Origin: Entophlyctis helioformis
Lineage: Eukaryota > Chytridiomycota > Chytridiomycetes > Chytridiales > Chytriomycetaceae
Assembly: GCA_025526915.1 (NCBI GenBank)
Contig: JAHLKH010000104.1
Span: forward strand, 28,744-92,743
Direction: 5' to 3'
Length of the DNA: 64,000 bases
How positions within the stretch are numbered: the stretch's first letter is position 1; each line of letters starts with the position of its first letter. Positions 24,030-37,994 of the stretch are shown here, in pieces. Below the pieces are notes generated by a model that was given only the letters and a program-made list of their open reading frames with translations, made no database searches and was not told the DNA's origin. A program made the position numbers and the translations under genes.

Positions 24030-24100
24030 ACGCCGTGCAAGTCGTGGTGGGATGAACGGGCATGTGGCAGATGGCATTTGGCATCAACAAGTGCGGCAAT
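24030..24100 (+). pseudogene. LINE RT-thumb relic between tRNA-Glu and the ankyrin gene
   Basis: The stretch GTGGCAGATGGCATTTGGCA and the codons for WQMAFGINKCG match WQMAFGVDKCG of the LINE at 21840-23300; the preceding GTGCAAGTCGTGGTGGGATG matches its EVVAAWAD codons. It is a short dead fragment lying directly past the 3' end of the antisense ankyrin gene. Confidence 0.75.
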
Positions 24101-24129
24101 CAAACCAACAAGGCTTGGCTATTCATTCA

Positions 24130-25446
24130 TCACTTGCGCGGCTGCTGCAGTTCCTGGATGGTCGCTTCGAGTCTCTTGACGGTGGCTTTTTCTCCGGTCG
24201 CTTGGGCAAGCAGCGTCTGTGCCTGGTCCAGTGTGAGGCTGCCAAAGAGCAAATCGGCGATTTCGGCATTCGGAGCGCAGTCGAGTGCATCGAGTCCAAC
24301 CGCGTATCCGCAATCCATCAAGTACTGAAGCATCACAACGTTGCCCATTCTGGCTGCATTGAAGACAGCTTTGCTTGATGCGCGGCAGCCCTTGGAGTTC
24401 ATGAACTTGACAATGTCCATGTGTCCACGCCTGATGGCGGCATCCATTGCGGCGGGCGAGAACGCCTCACCAAGTGCCTCGTAGATCCAGATGACGACAT
24501 TCAGATGGCCATTGATAACGGCGCAATTCATCGCAGCAGTCGAGACTTCTTTCGTCCTGCTCTCGTGGAGCCACTTGACGACATGCAGATGACCGTTGGA
24601 AGCCGCCTGATTCATGGCTTCCGTCGTGTATCGCGTCAAACCGGCCTCGAGCAAGTACTGCACGACATCGAGATAGCCGTGTTCCGCAGCCTGGGGAACG
24701 GTTTCGTACCAGATCTCGCTTGACGGATCGTGCTCGGCCATCCAGTGCTGAAGCGTCATGTACTTGTCGTTGAGATGCTTGAGCAGATCGAGGCATCCAA
24801 AGCGGATGGCCATGCGAGCAAGCGTGGTCGGATACGTAAAGTCGAGCAGATCGAACCAGCCGTGCCGCATGGGAATGAGAATCAGCCGATGGCTGTCGAA
24901 GCGATCATTGAAGAACGATGTGGCGAACTTGTTGTTGACTGCGTCGGAGCCCGCATACTTGGCATCGGTGTAATGAGGAAAGCGCTTGCAGAGACGATCG
25001 TACATGGAGCGAGAGTGTGCGAGGAACAGTCCGTTCTCAACCGACAACCAAGCGTCAGGCAGCAGAGCCAGATCGCCCTGCCAGTCCATCTTGAGCGCAT
25101 CGATCCACAGCTCAAGGGTCGCCGTGTAGCCGATGTGGCTCTTGTCGCCGAGCAGTCCGCACAGGAAGCGAGTGAGTGGGCCGGCTGCCTTGAGGATCAT
25201 GGCGTGGATCTCAGCGGGCTTGCCGTCCCAGTGGCTGCTGCCGAACGCAAGGTCGCCGGTGGCTGGCGGCACCACATAGCGAGGCACACTTGGCTGTGCG
25301 GTCGTTGCTGCTGGCTGTCCTGGCTGTCCTGGTTCGACAGCTTGGCTGCCACTCGCTCCAACGACCTGCTCGACCACAGCTGGCTGCTCGTCGCTGGCCG
25401 CTCCTGCTGCGTCTGCGTTGTCTGCTGTCTGCTCCGTCGTCATCAT
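24130..25446 (-). CDS. Intronless ankyrin-repeat protein, copy A
   Basis: One uninterrupted frame of 438 residues from ATG 25446 (MMTTEQTADNADAAG). An upstream open stretch to 25509 has no ATG. After a Gln/Pro/Ser linker comes an F-box-like helix pair (KPAEIHAMILKAAGPLTRFL). Degenerate ankyrin repeats of the GHLxVVKWLHE type follow (NGHLHVVKWLHESRTKEVS, NGHLNVVIWIYEALGEAFS, RGHMDIVKFMNSKGCRA). A C-terminal basic helix ends TVKRLEATIQELQQPRK. The architecture suggests a substrate adaptor for ubiquitin ligase or another binding scaffold, but no partner can be named. Unlike nearly every neighbour it has no intron, and it sits antisense between two LINE fragments. It has one ankyrin repeat fewer than copy B. 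Confidence 0.85.
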   Translation of the reverse strand: MMTTEQTADNADAAGAASDEQPAVVEQVVGASGSQAVEPGQPGQPAATTAQPSVPRYVVPPATGDLAFGSSHWDGKPAEIHAMILKAAGPLTRFLCGLLGDKSHIGYTATLELWIDALKMDWQGDLALLPDAWLSVENGLFLAHSRSMYDRLCKRFPHYTDAKYAGSDAVNNKFATSFFNDRFDSHRLILIPMRHGWFDLLDFTYPTTLARMAIRFGCLDLLKHLNDKYMTLQHWMAEHDPSSEIWYETVPQAAEHGYLDVVQYLLEAGLTRYTTEAMNQAASNGHLHVVKWLHESRTKEVSTAAMNCAVINGHLNVVIWIYEALGEAFSPAAMDAAIRRGHMDIVKFMNSKGCRASSKAVFNAARMGNVVMLQYLMDCGYAVGLDALDCAPNAEIADLLFGSLTLDQAQTLLAQATGEKATVKRLEATIQELQQPRK

Positions 25447-25829
25447 CACAGCCGCTTGCTCGCTTTGTGGCTGACAGGACAAGATCCACTCGACGCAATT
25501 ATCCAGCAAGTGTCATCGGAACAGATGAGAATGTGGGACATCAACCCACACGGCATGCCATGGTGCACAGTGTTGAACTGACCTGAGTCTCAAGGCCACC
25601 TCGCCAGACAGCTACCCTCCAGCCGCACAGGTCCTCCTTTCATGCATGTTGCCATCCAGTCACGTGTCTGCTCACGTGACCTGCTTGCCATCCAACCATC
25701 GCTTCGGCAATCCTCACAATCGCCCTCGACCATCACAACCTTGAAGGTGGTGGCATGGCCGCATTCACGCGTCGCCCACTGGGCCGTCCATGCCGGCTGC
25801 TGACCCTTCCCTTTCGCCCCTCGTAGTGC
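25447..25829. promoter_or_regulatory. Divergent region between ankyrin copy A and CCDC6
   Basis: 383 bp that contain the LINE tail relic (25520-25586) and, beyond 25590, single-copy-looking DNA with repeated CACGTGAC (about 25660 and 25674). It must include the CCDC6 promoter. Nothing else coding was seen. Confidence 0.45.
25520..25586 (+). pseudogene. LINE 3'-tail relic upstream of ankyrin copy A
   Basis: The sequence around GAATGTGGGACATCAACC and GGCATGCCATGGTGCACAG matches the end of the LINE ORF and start of its 3' UTR at 38170-38083 on the minus strand (THGNVGHL-stop there). The same string is found on the minus strand near 42660-42720 beside ankyrin copy B. Confidence 0.7.
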
Positions 25830-27864
25830 ATGATGGCCGACTTGATAGCTGCCGCGGACTCCACACAAGCGTCGCTCGATATGCTGCGCCGGCTGGTCGA
25901 CTCGCAGCAGGACCAGATAGCCAGGCTCAAGACCGAGAACGACGGGCTGCTGGCCAAGTACGAGGCTGTTCAGCGCCAGCACCAGCACCACTTGGGGCAG
26001 GCCTTGTTGCAGGTCAGTGCATGGGTCCACCTTCTCCTCCACGACCACCTCCACCACTTCCTCTTCCTTCTCCTCCTCAGCTGCCACCGCTGCATTCGTT
26101 CCCCTTGTCTTTGGCGGCTGACGGCTGACATGGCATCCGGCGGTGGCATGGGCATGTGCAGGTATCGGAAGCCAACCAGGCGATACAGAGCTCGCTGAGC
26201 GCCAAGGAACGCAAGCAGCAGGAGAGCGTCGAGGCGTTCCATGCCCACATTGGCGAGCTGCGTCGCGTGGGTCCAGCGGCGGGTCCAAACGCGGGCAGCG
26301 GCACCGCGACTGAGCCAGCTGGCGAGCAGGCTGGCCGTGCGGCTCCCGACAGCGACGCTGCGCTGGATGACTGGTGCGTCGAGTGGCTTGGCGCGGCTTG
26401 GGCGGCATGTCTGGCATTCGCTGTTCAGGACCCATGGCTGACAGGGCTGGCTTGACGTGTCGTCATGCAGCGATGACCCGCAGGTGCTCAAGGCCAAGTT
26501 GAAAGAGATGCAGGATGCGCTTGCCCGGCAGCACCGAAGCAACGAGAAGCTGCAGACAGAGCTCAACGCTGAGCGAAACCATGTCGCGACGCTGCGGTGT
26601 GTGATCTTGCACGCACACACGCATTCATTCATGTGTGTGAGTGGATCTGCAGCTGACAGCCCCTGCCTGTAGTGCGGACATTACCTCTCTCAAGCAAATG
26701 GCAGTCAATGTGGTAAGTGCAAGACTGCATGCCCAGCATGCACATGGTGGCAACCCCGCACCGTGGATCTGACAAGGTGCTCGGTTGTGAACCATACGCA
26801 CACGGGCGGACACAGCAAGCGTCAGCCGAGATGGAAGAAGAGTTCATCTCGAACATGCTGCTCAAGCGTATCCAAGAGCTGCAACGCGAAAAGGGCGACC
26901 TGCTGCTGCGCGTCGAGGCCGAGGAGGAGATGATCACGAACCAGTTGCAAAAGAAGCTGCAGCAGCTGCAGCGGGACAAGATCGAGATGGAGATTGCGCT
27001 CGAGAAGGAGCAGGAGTTTATGGTCAACCGGCTGCAGAAGCAGCTCGAGGATCTGCGCGCGCGCGTGTCTGGGCCCGGCAGCCTGTCCGTGTCCACGTCG
27101 TCCAAAAAGTGGCCGTACCCACATAGCAGCAGCTCGTCCATGTCGGAACTCACGTCGCCGACGATTGGCCCGGCGCCGGGTGTCGTTGAGGTTCTCAAGG
27201 CAGAGGTAGGGCATCGTCACATGCTGGACCCACCCCCCTCGACCGATGCGCACGCTGCATCGTCTAACCAATCGACGGCGCTGTGCAGGTGAATGCGACC
27301 AAACTCAAGCTGCAGGAGACCGAGAAGGGATTCGAGGAATGGAGCCAACGCACGTGTGGGCTGTACAACCAGCTGCGCCAAGTCGCGATGGCTCTTGCAC
27401 GCGGCGAGACGCAGGTCCCGCTGTCTGCGCCATTCGCACTCCACCTGCCGGCAGCAGCAGCAGCAGCAGCCGGTCAGCCCACCGCTGATCCGAGTGCAAC
27501 CGCCACGACGGCTGCGACGACAAGCGCAACACCATCCACACCGCCCGTCATTGTCCGCCCCATCACGGCGGACACGATCGACGAGTCGTTCCCGTCCGTG
27601 CTGGTGCCCATCAAATGCGGCACACCCGACACCACCACGCCGGCCACGACGGCCAGCACGACCGCGGCCAGCAGCCAGCTGTCCACGCCGCAGTCTTCGT
27701 TTGGCGCACCAGGCGGCGCCGGTCTGCACCGGTCGGCGAGCCTGTCGCGATCGAGTGTGTCGCACCGGTCGCCGTCCGCATCGCCCATCATTGGCCACGG
27801 CTTTGACCCCACGTCGCTGCGGTCGGCATCGCGCACCATAGGGAACCGCACGCCATTTTCATGA
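25830..27864 (+). CDS. CCDC6: CCDC6-family coiled-coil protein (DUF2046)
   Basis: About six introns; exons join to an N-terminal coil (LDMLRRLVDSQQDQIARLKT), VSEANQAIQSSLSAKERKQQ, and the family core DDPQVLKAKLKEMQDALARQ ... NAERNHVATLR. The diagnostic tandem blocks follow: EEEFISNMLLKRIQELQREK, EEEMITNQLQKKLQQLQRDK and EQEFMVNRLQKQLEDLR. These match the E-E-x-(I/L)-xN-x-L-x-(K/R) repeats of CCDC6. The C-terminus (from ~27420) is a Ser/Thr-rich disordered tail ending SRTIGNRTPFS. In animals CCDC6 is a scaffold in the DNA damage response; in fungi its role is little known. The start at 25830 has a second ATG in tandem. Confidence 0.88.
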
Positions 27865-28014
27865 GCGTGTCTTGCTTCACCAAGTCTCGGCATCCCACCA
27901 GACCTGTCTCTCATTGAACGCGTTTTTATAGCTATTCATTCATACGTTCATCCATTCATGCTCTCGGCTTCCTCAGCACGAGACACGTGGCTGCGCGGCT
28001 GCGCGACAGAACCG

Positions 28015-30416
<2,402 letters not shown>

Positions 30417-30548
30417 CGTTGGACGGCGTTGGTTGTGGTTGGATGTTGTGTTGTTGTGCGTCGAATGCCTCTGTTCGGACAAGCAGCCTAGTGTCTGGAC
30501 ACCTTCGCTCCTTGGCTTCAACCAACTTCCTTTACCGCAAACACCCGA
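30417..30548. promoter_or_regulatory. Divergent promoter region of CDC7 and the GON4L-like gene
   Basis: 132 bp between the two start codons, containing repeated GTTGT units (about 30421-30456). No TATA box or MCB element (ACGCGT) was seen. Confidence 0.45.
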
Positions 30549-33500
30549 ATGGCGCGCAAGAGCAAGAGCGCCGTGCCGCGTCGCTCGGCTTCAACGTCTG
30601 CGTCTACTTCCGTCGGCTTCTACTTCTGCTTCTACGTCTGCGTCTGCGTCTGCACCCGCGGCCAGTGCACCCGCTGCTGCTGCTGCTGCTGCTGCTGACG
30701 GCCCCGTCGGTGCGTCTGCCGTGCTGCCGTGCTGCCGTGCCGCCGTGCTGCACCACTCGCTCCTCCGCCCGTCCGTGTGCATGTCCGACAATGCGTCTGG
30801 ACTTGCTGTCCGACCGGCTTCGACTACTCCTACTCCTACTGCAACCACTCACACACTCTCTTGCCATGCCCAGATCCTGCCGCAACAACCACCACACCAG
30901 CAGCAACCACATCAACCACTTCAACCGCAGCGGCATCGCCCGCGTGGTCCCGCCTGCACGACTCGCTGCTGCTGCAGGCCGCCGCCCAGCACGACCGCAA
31001 GTGGCAGCTGGTCTCGCACAGCGTGCCGGGCCGCTCGCCCATCGACTGCGCCAACAGGCTGCTCGCCCTCGAGTCGCGCGGCATCACCTCCCTCGACTCG
31101 CTCGACGCCCTCTTTCTCTCGTCCGCGCCCTTGCAGCCTGCCCTGTCCGCCGCACCTGCATTGCCTGCCGTGCCTGTCATTCCTTCCTTATCCGCGCTGC
31201 CTGCCCGCCCCGTCCGATCCGCGCGTCAAAACGACCAGCCGCTGCCGCCCGTCGCCACATCATCCCGCTCATCACTCCGACAAAAGGCGGCTGCTTCGAC
31301 TGCCCCTCCTTCTGCTGCCTCTGCTGCTCCTACTGCCGCCGGCCCTTGCCCAACATCGTCAACACCAACTGCTCGCCCTAATTCCGCCATCTCTTCCACA
31401 ACAACCGCAACAGCAGCAGCAACCACAACAACTGCCCCGGCACCAAAGCGGCTGCCATTCAAGCACATCCAGCCCGTCGCTGGCGGCTCCCCCCACGACC
31501 TGACGCGCCCCTCTGGCCCCAGATCAACTCCCGCCTCGGCCTTTGCAGCGGGCTCCGGCTCTGCAAAGGCTGCCATGCCAACCCCGACCCCATCAACAGC
31601 CGCCACGAAGCCCATCAGGGCTGCAATCGGAGCTGGTGCCGCTGACGATCTGGTCGCAAAATCGGCATCCAAACCACGGGCTCAGTCTCAGTCTCAACGG
31701 ACACGACTAAAGCCCACGGCCGAACAGCAGCAACAGCAGCAGCAGGCCGCCCATCAGCAGCAGCAGCGCAGATCCAGAAAGGCTGCAAGTGTCGCCCGTC
31801 TCGAGCCTGCATCCGAGCCGTCTCTCTACATCAGCAGACGCCCGCCCTTTCCTGGCTCGTCGGCCACAACTGCAAACACACCAGCCTACGCCTCGCCTCC
31901 TGCCAACTCTGTGCTCAACCAACCGCCTTCGCCACGTGCCGATCGCGACTCGAGCGCGCCACACACGTCACTTGCCTTGGATGCCGGGCTTGCCGGACCA
32001 GCCTCGTCGTCCGCATCCACGCTGGCTTCGGAAATGGACGACTTTTTCAAAGACTTCATGTCCATGCCGGATCTGACCGTCCCGCCCGAAAATGACCTCG
32101 ACACCGATATGGGCAGCAGCGGCTCGCTGCATGATCTGCCGTCGGACATGGACGTGAACCTGCTCAACAGCCTGTTCGACGATCCGGCTCCTGCCAATCT
32201 CCCAACCGCGGCACTGGCACATGCACAGCTGCCGCTGCTCTCGCCATCGATCTTGCCGATCCAAGCGGCATCTCCCAGCCAGCAGCCTGCTGCATTTGGC
32301 GTATCCGCAGACCCCATCCATGCCCAGGATGTGTTGGACGCGGGCCAGCCGTACAGCCAGCCGGCACTGGACAGCTACTCTGGCAATGCTCTGCAGTCGA
32401 TGCTGGATCCAAGCGTTGCTTTGTCGAATGCCGTCGATTTCTCACAGGTCCTGGGCCTGATGCACTCGGCCCCTGCCGGCGACCCAAGCATGGATCTAAA
32501 CGCCATCTTTGCAAGCATTCTGTCGGCCAATGCGGCAAGTGCAGCCGCGACGAACGGCGCCGAGTCGAGTCTGCGCTGCTGTCAGTATCGGGGCCACTTC
32601 AGCCGCAAACGGCCTTGCCCGACCTGGTCTCGTCTTCTTCGACTCTCACCGACATGCCGTCGTCCTCGGTCAGTCCGTTGGCATTCCCACACGCCGCGCT
32701 AGTCTCCGACTCGGCGGCTGCTTTCAAAGTGCCTGCAGCCATTCCGCCTCTCGCAGCCAACAGCACGCCTACAGCGGTGGCGCATGCGTCAGCCGACAGC
32801 GCCGCGTCATCATCAGTAACAGCAACAGCAAACGATCCGCACGTACCAGCCGCAGACGTCTCGACGTTGCTTGCCGACTTTGACGCATCGACATTCACGC
32901 CCGACTTTCTCGCGCTGCTTGCTTCATTCGCGCAACCTGCAACGCCAGCGACCTCGTCGACATCCACAGCCGGCATGCCCATTCCATTGGATGTCGCACT
33001 ATCTGCTGCTTCTTTGTCCACGCCGGATTGCACTCTGAAGGACGCCACGAGCGCATCCAGGGCCAGCGATGCTGTGTCTGCACCGACGCCAACAACAACG
33101 GGAGCACCGACACCAACGCCTGCATCTGCAAACACGCCCGGGTTTGTGCCTCTCTTGGCGGACTGGATGTCACCAAGCGCATCGCCACAGCACTCTGCCG
33201 TCACGCCGTCATTGTCAGAAGCTGTACAGTCGCAGTCGCAGTCGCAGCTGCAAGAGGCGGTCTTGGATACAGCCGCGTGGAAGCAAGAGCCTGCTCGGCC
33301 AGGGACCGGCGCATTCGACTTTCTGGATCTGATCAACTGGGACCACGATATGGATGCAGCAGTCGGAGCAGCCGGAGCAGCCGCATCAGCCGAAGCAAAG
33401 CCGTCTGTTGATCCGTCTGCTCTCATGCTCACGTCGCCCATTGCCGATTACCCTGGAGCCATGGCGGGAGGCCAATTGCACTCGTTGCCAGATTCGTTAC

Positions 33501-36500
33501 CAGCGAAGCACAGCGAGACCGCCGCAGACACAGTGACCAGCAACGCGATCGACGAGTTGATGCAAATGTTTTACGCCTCGGACGCAACAGGTGCACTGGC
33601 TCAACAGCCATTCCAGGCGGGGCAGGAGACTTCCGCATTTGGTGCGGCAGCCCCGCTTCTGGCACCCATGGCTTCGTCTGGCCCCGAAGCCGCAGCTGCC
33701 AATGGACCGGCGATCGCACAGGACTTTTTCCTTGGGCAGCCGTTTGCCCAGCCGATCGCATCATTGTTGACAGCTCCGTCAACTGCAGCAAGCAAGACTG
33801 CGATGGATGCATCTGCCGTTCCTGCCCCACACGATCGTTCGACAAACGAGCCATCAGTTCTGGCCGCACAGGATGATCTGCTGAGCGACCTGTTTCAGCC
33901 AGATCACGCGTGGATACCATCGGATCTCGACCTTGACGTACAGCAGCCCACCCCTGTACTTGATCATCTCACAGCAACTCTTCCCCCGCCGTCGCATGCA
34001 GCGCTGCCACCAGCAGGCCAGTTGAGGTGGACACCACCGCTCCAGCACGCCACCGACGCAAGCCAGCAGTCCTTCCAAAGGGCCGCCAGCCACCAAAACT
34101 GGCAATCAGCACGGGTAACGCTGTTGCTTCCAGCAGGCCGACTCCCAAGACCCATGCGGCCAGGCTGCGGGTGGACAAGATGCCGCTGTCCTGCACGTCC
34201 GACGACGAGGACGATCCGACGAGCACCATTGACCAGGATGACATTGACTTGCGCATCACACGCGACGAAGTGGACGATCTGTTCAAGGAGACCATCGAAA
34301 CGTGTGCTGGCACGCATCCGACAGCTGGCGCCGATCTGAGCTCTTCACCGCCTAATTGGGTGACGGGCAGTCACACGTGAGTGGGTGTGATGTGTGATGA
34401 TGGTGTCGATGGAGTGACTGACTGGCCCATGGACTGTGACGATTGTTAGTGGCGTGTTCAGCGTGGACCAGATCGAGACGCTCAAGATGCAGCTGGCACA
34501 GAACTTTCAGCTGTGTCTGCAGTCGTACTGCATCGAGCGCCAACTCAACGGCGTGGATTCCACCAACTGCAAGTTCTGGGACTGTCAGCTGGTGAGAGCG
34601 AGTTGGCACTGGATCGTGCCTGTGGATGAAGTGGTGGATGCACAGAGACACTGACCCGTGTTTGCTGGACGCTAGGCCCAGCAAAAGTTTCTCTGCGACA
34701 CGTCGACGGCAACACTGGGGCCGGACACGCTGTTCAACACTCCGGGTATCAGTCTGATTCCTCGGGTGCAGGAGGCCGAGTTTGACCACGAGTCTGAGCA
34801 GGCTGTGCAGTTTATTGCCGACTACCAGACATCTGTGCAGCTCAAGGCCAAGGAAAAGTACATCGAGGCAGCCAAGCGGAGCAGTGCGCAGGACAAGTCG
34901 CGGCCGCGCGCAGCGTCCAAGGCGGTCATGGCCGTCTTCCCCGACACGCTTGTCTCGGTATTGTCGTTGTTTGACAAGCTCTTCGACCCCGAGTTGAAGC
35001 CATCGATCATCAGCGGTACGTCTGCATGGTTTGGGCAACGGGCATGTCCGCGTGTGCGTCCATCGTTATGCGAGACTGACTGATGCGACGCGTGGTGACC
35101 CGACAGTGAGCCGATCGCACATGGTCAGTTTCTCTGCCGACGAGGACCAGCTCATGTACCTCGGATTCTCGGACTACGGGTTCAGCGACATCCCCACGGT
35201 GCGCGCACACTACCTGCCGACCAAGACGCACAACCAGATCAAGTACCGTTTCAAGAACCTGGTGCACCGCGGGCGGGGTACCAATCCGATCAAGGAGCTG
35301 TACCTGCAGCCGTTTCCGTCGCTGCGGGTGGCCGAGAAGCACCTGCTGTTGCAAGGTGCGCGAAAGTTTGGCTGCGTGTTCAAGGGGCTGTCGTGGACTG
35401 TGTTTGCGCAGCGGCCAGACGCGCTCATCCAGATGGCGTGGGACGGGCTGGTGCGGATTGGCGAGATTGCGCGGCCGTGGGACAGCATCACGGACGAGGA
35501 TCTTGCCGTGCTCATGGAGCCCACAGACGACGGCGGCGGTGGTGGTAAAGGTTTCGGGCTCGGCGGCATGACGGACGGGGAGTCGCGCAAACGCAATGGC
35601 GCGCCGTTGAGCCGTGTGCCGACCAAGGTGCTTAAACGGCAGCGGCGTGGCGGCAACGGCAGCAGCAGCAGCAACGTGCAGGCGGGAACGGCTTCACATA
35701 CAACGGTGCGCGCGATACCGACTGCTGCGATGATGCCGTGGAACGGTGTCTCTGCGCGATCGATCCCGTATCCCGGCCAGTTGTCTGCATGGTCCAATGA
35801 TGTAAGCGCGCGCATACTGTCGTGTGGATGTGTGTGTACGTCAAGTGCGGCACTGACCCATGACGCCTTGTGGGCAATGGCAGTTTGCTGCGGCCTTGGC
35901 GGACCATCCATCGAACCCGCTCAACATGTTCAAGGTTGCTGCCGCGGCGTTTGCTGCTGCCGCGTCCGCCAACGCGACTGTCAACGCGACTGCCAATGCT
36001 CCGTCTGCCGCATCGGATATGCCCATGACGCCTGCAACGCCTGCGACGCCTGGGGTCCCGCCCACGCCTGGCAAGGGGCCGTCATTGCAGGGAACGACAC
36101 AGACGCCAGGCGTGGCTGGACTCTTTGATGCGCAGAATGCCAATGCGGCTAGCTGGGCGACGGCGATTGCTGCACAGATGCCGATGGCGATGGCGATGGG
36201 GGATGCCACGCGACCACCAGATGCACAACAGCAGCAGCAGAGTTACGCGGCGGCACTCGCAGCTGCTGGCGCTGCCATGTTTGCGATCATGGCTGGCGGG
36301 GGTGGCGGGGCAGCTCACGGACTGTTTGGCCAACCACCGCGGCCCTCGCCGTATGTGCTACTCATGCCGCCGCGCAGCACAGTGGGCTCGGCCACCAGCC
36401 AGCAACGAGGATCGCGGTCGTCCAGTGGGCGGTCCATGTCGCGCGGCCAGAAATCGACGCCGTTTGGATCGTCTGCCATGACGGCGCATCCCGTTGTCGC

Positions 36501-37905
36501 ACCGTCGGGCAGCCAGTACGGCGTGTCTGACGCGGGCGCCAAGTCGCAGTCGTCCAAGAGCATGGCGGCCGGCAACGGTGGTCGCAGTGCCGTGTTTAAC
36601 GGGCGGTCGTGGGTGCCAGCCGCGTCGTCCGCCTCTGCTGCCCCAACAACGGCCCTGCGGACTGCCGTCTCCACCTCTGCGACGGGCAGTGCGACGGCTC
36701 TGCCAGCGACTGCTGCTCCCAAGACAACAACCATGACAAGGACTCTGGCCGGATCGACCTCGACGGTGCGCAAGCGACATGGTGCACTCTTGGCTGCCGT
36801 TGCACAGCCGCTGCCGAGCTCAGATGCTGGGTATCTGGCATCTGTGCAGTCATCTGATCCGGACGTGCACACGCCGCCTGCGCTCTGCGGTGTCTCCGAG
36901 CCGCGGGGCATGGAGCAACTGCGCGGATCGCCTTTAGCCACGACAGTGCATGCGAGTGTGGATGCCGGTGCAGGCGTGGAGGCAGGGATGGGGGCAGCCA
37001 AAGCAGACAGCGATGCGGATACAGTCATGGACGTGTTCAACCACCATGCCAGCAGCCACCGCCTCGCTCATCTCGGCAGCAACAGCAACAGCAACAGCCT
37101 GCAGTATCTGCACCAGCAAGGAGGCTCCCGAGTCCAAGGGACGTCGAAGCTGTGCGAGACGATTGTTGTGGGTCTGGGCACCAGCGGGACGCACTCTGGC
37201 GCGTCGTCAAGCCAGACAGACGACGCGGACGTGCCCAACTGGAACTCGGATTTCGACACGGATTTCGAGGCGTCGTCGTCGCAGCCGGTGATGTCCACGT
37301 CGAGCGGCCGTGCAGGCCGGCGTGGCAGCGTCTCTAGCGTCGCGAGCAACGAGAGCGTGTATGGCGGTGGCAGTCACGGGGATGCCGGGATCCCTCCACC
37401 GCCACCACCGCCGCGAGTTGCGTTTTCTGGACTGTACGACTGCGGCACGGATTCCGAGGGCGACGACGATGAGGACGATGAGCCGGGCATGGGTCGTCGG
37501 CCACCAGCTGTTGCAGCGTCAGCGACTGGTGGTAGTGGTAGTCGCAGTGGGATCGGGATGCGAGACACGGTCCTGCCGATGAAGCCGTTGCAGCCGCCAC
37601 AGCCGCAGCAGCCTGCGCCTATCATGACGATGTTTGCCGGCGGACGCGGTGGCGACACGGGCGGGTCCATCACGTTACGCGGCGTCGGACGTGCCGGATC
37701 GCGGCGACGACGGGTCCACAAGGAAACGGATGTGGCTGCGTCACGGTCGTATGGCGAGACGGACGCGATGGCACGACGCAAGGGCGGTGACAATGCTGCT
37801 TCTGCTGCTGTTGCTGCCGCGAGTGGTGGTGAAGGCTCGTTTGGTGTCCAGGTCAAACGCAGCAAGCGTGGGATCCTGACCCCCATGGCGAGTGACTTTG
37901 CTTGA
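30549..37905 (+). CDS. Very large GON4L-like nuclear protein with Myb/SANT-type domains
   Basis: The start MARKSKSAVPRRSAST leads into an Ala/Ser tract. An intron (about 30711-30872) precedes a Myb-like segment (RLHDSLLLQAAAQHDRKWQL, VPGRSPIDCANRLLALE). Then come ~1000 disordered residues with acidic DDFFKDFMSMPDLT and NLLNSLFDDPAP patches, like activation domains. A conserved block follows in short exons: FSVDQIETLKMQLAQNFQLC, PRVQEAEFDHESEQAVQFIA, and a SANT-like FSADEDQLMYLGFSDYGFSD with LPTKTHNQIKYRFKNLVHRG. This pairing is that of GON4L/YARP transcription regulators. The last exon (35911-37905) is ~665 residues of low complexity. Frame breaks near 30605, 32570 and 34025 are probably sequence errors. 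At over 2200 residues it is the largest gene here. Confidence 0.75.
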
Positions 37906-37994
37906 CGTGGAATGAAGAGATGGGGCAGCAGGTCCAACCGTGCAATCTCAACAGCTGACGTGAGCGTGGCGTGAATGGCCTCTTCATTATGGAC

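Larger units (their letters stand above)
23485..25590. repeat. Ankyrin/tRNA-Glu module, copy A (inverted copy at 42640-44872)
   Basis: This block holds tRNA-Glu, a LINE thumb relic, an intronless ankyrin gene on the opposite strand and a LINE 3'-tail relic. It recurs, inverted, at 42640-44872 with the same order and long stretches of near-identity, such as the flank CTCCTTCTCTATCCAACACT near 23514 and GACAGGAATATAGCACAGTG near 23625. Edges are estimates by eye; the 5' edge lies near 23485 and the 3' edge near 25590. Confidence 0.85.

Noticed and set aside
24130..25446. Viral origin of the ankyrin genes
   Set aside because: GHLxVVKWLHE-type repeats occur in giant viruses, but also in many fungal and protist families; nothing else viral is nearby, and the LINE flanks explain the lack of introns as well.
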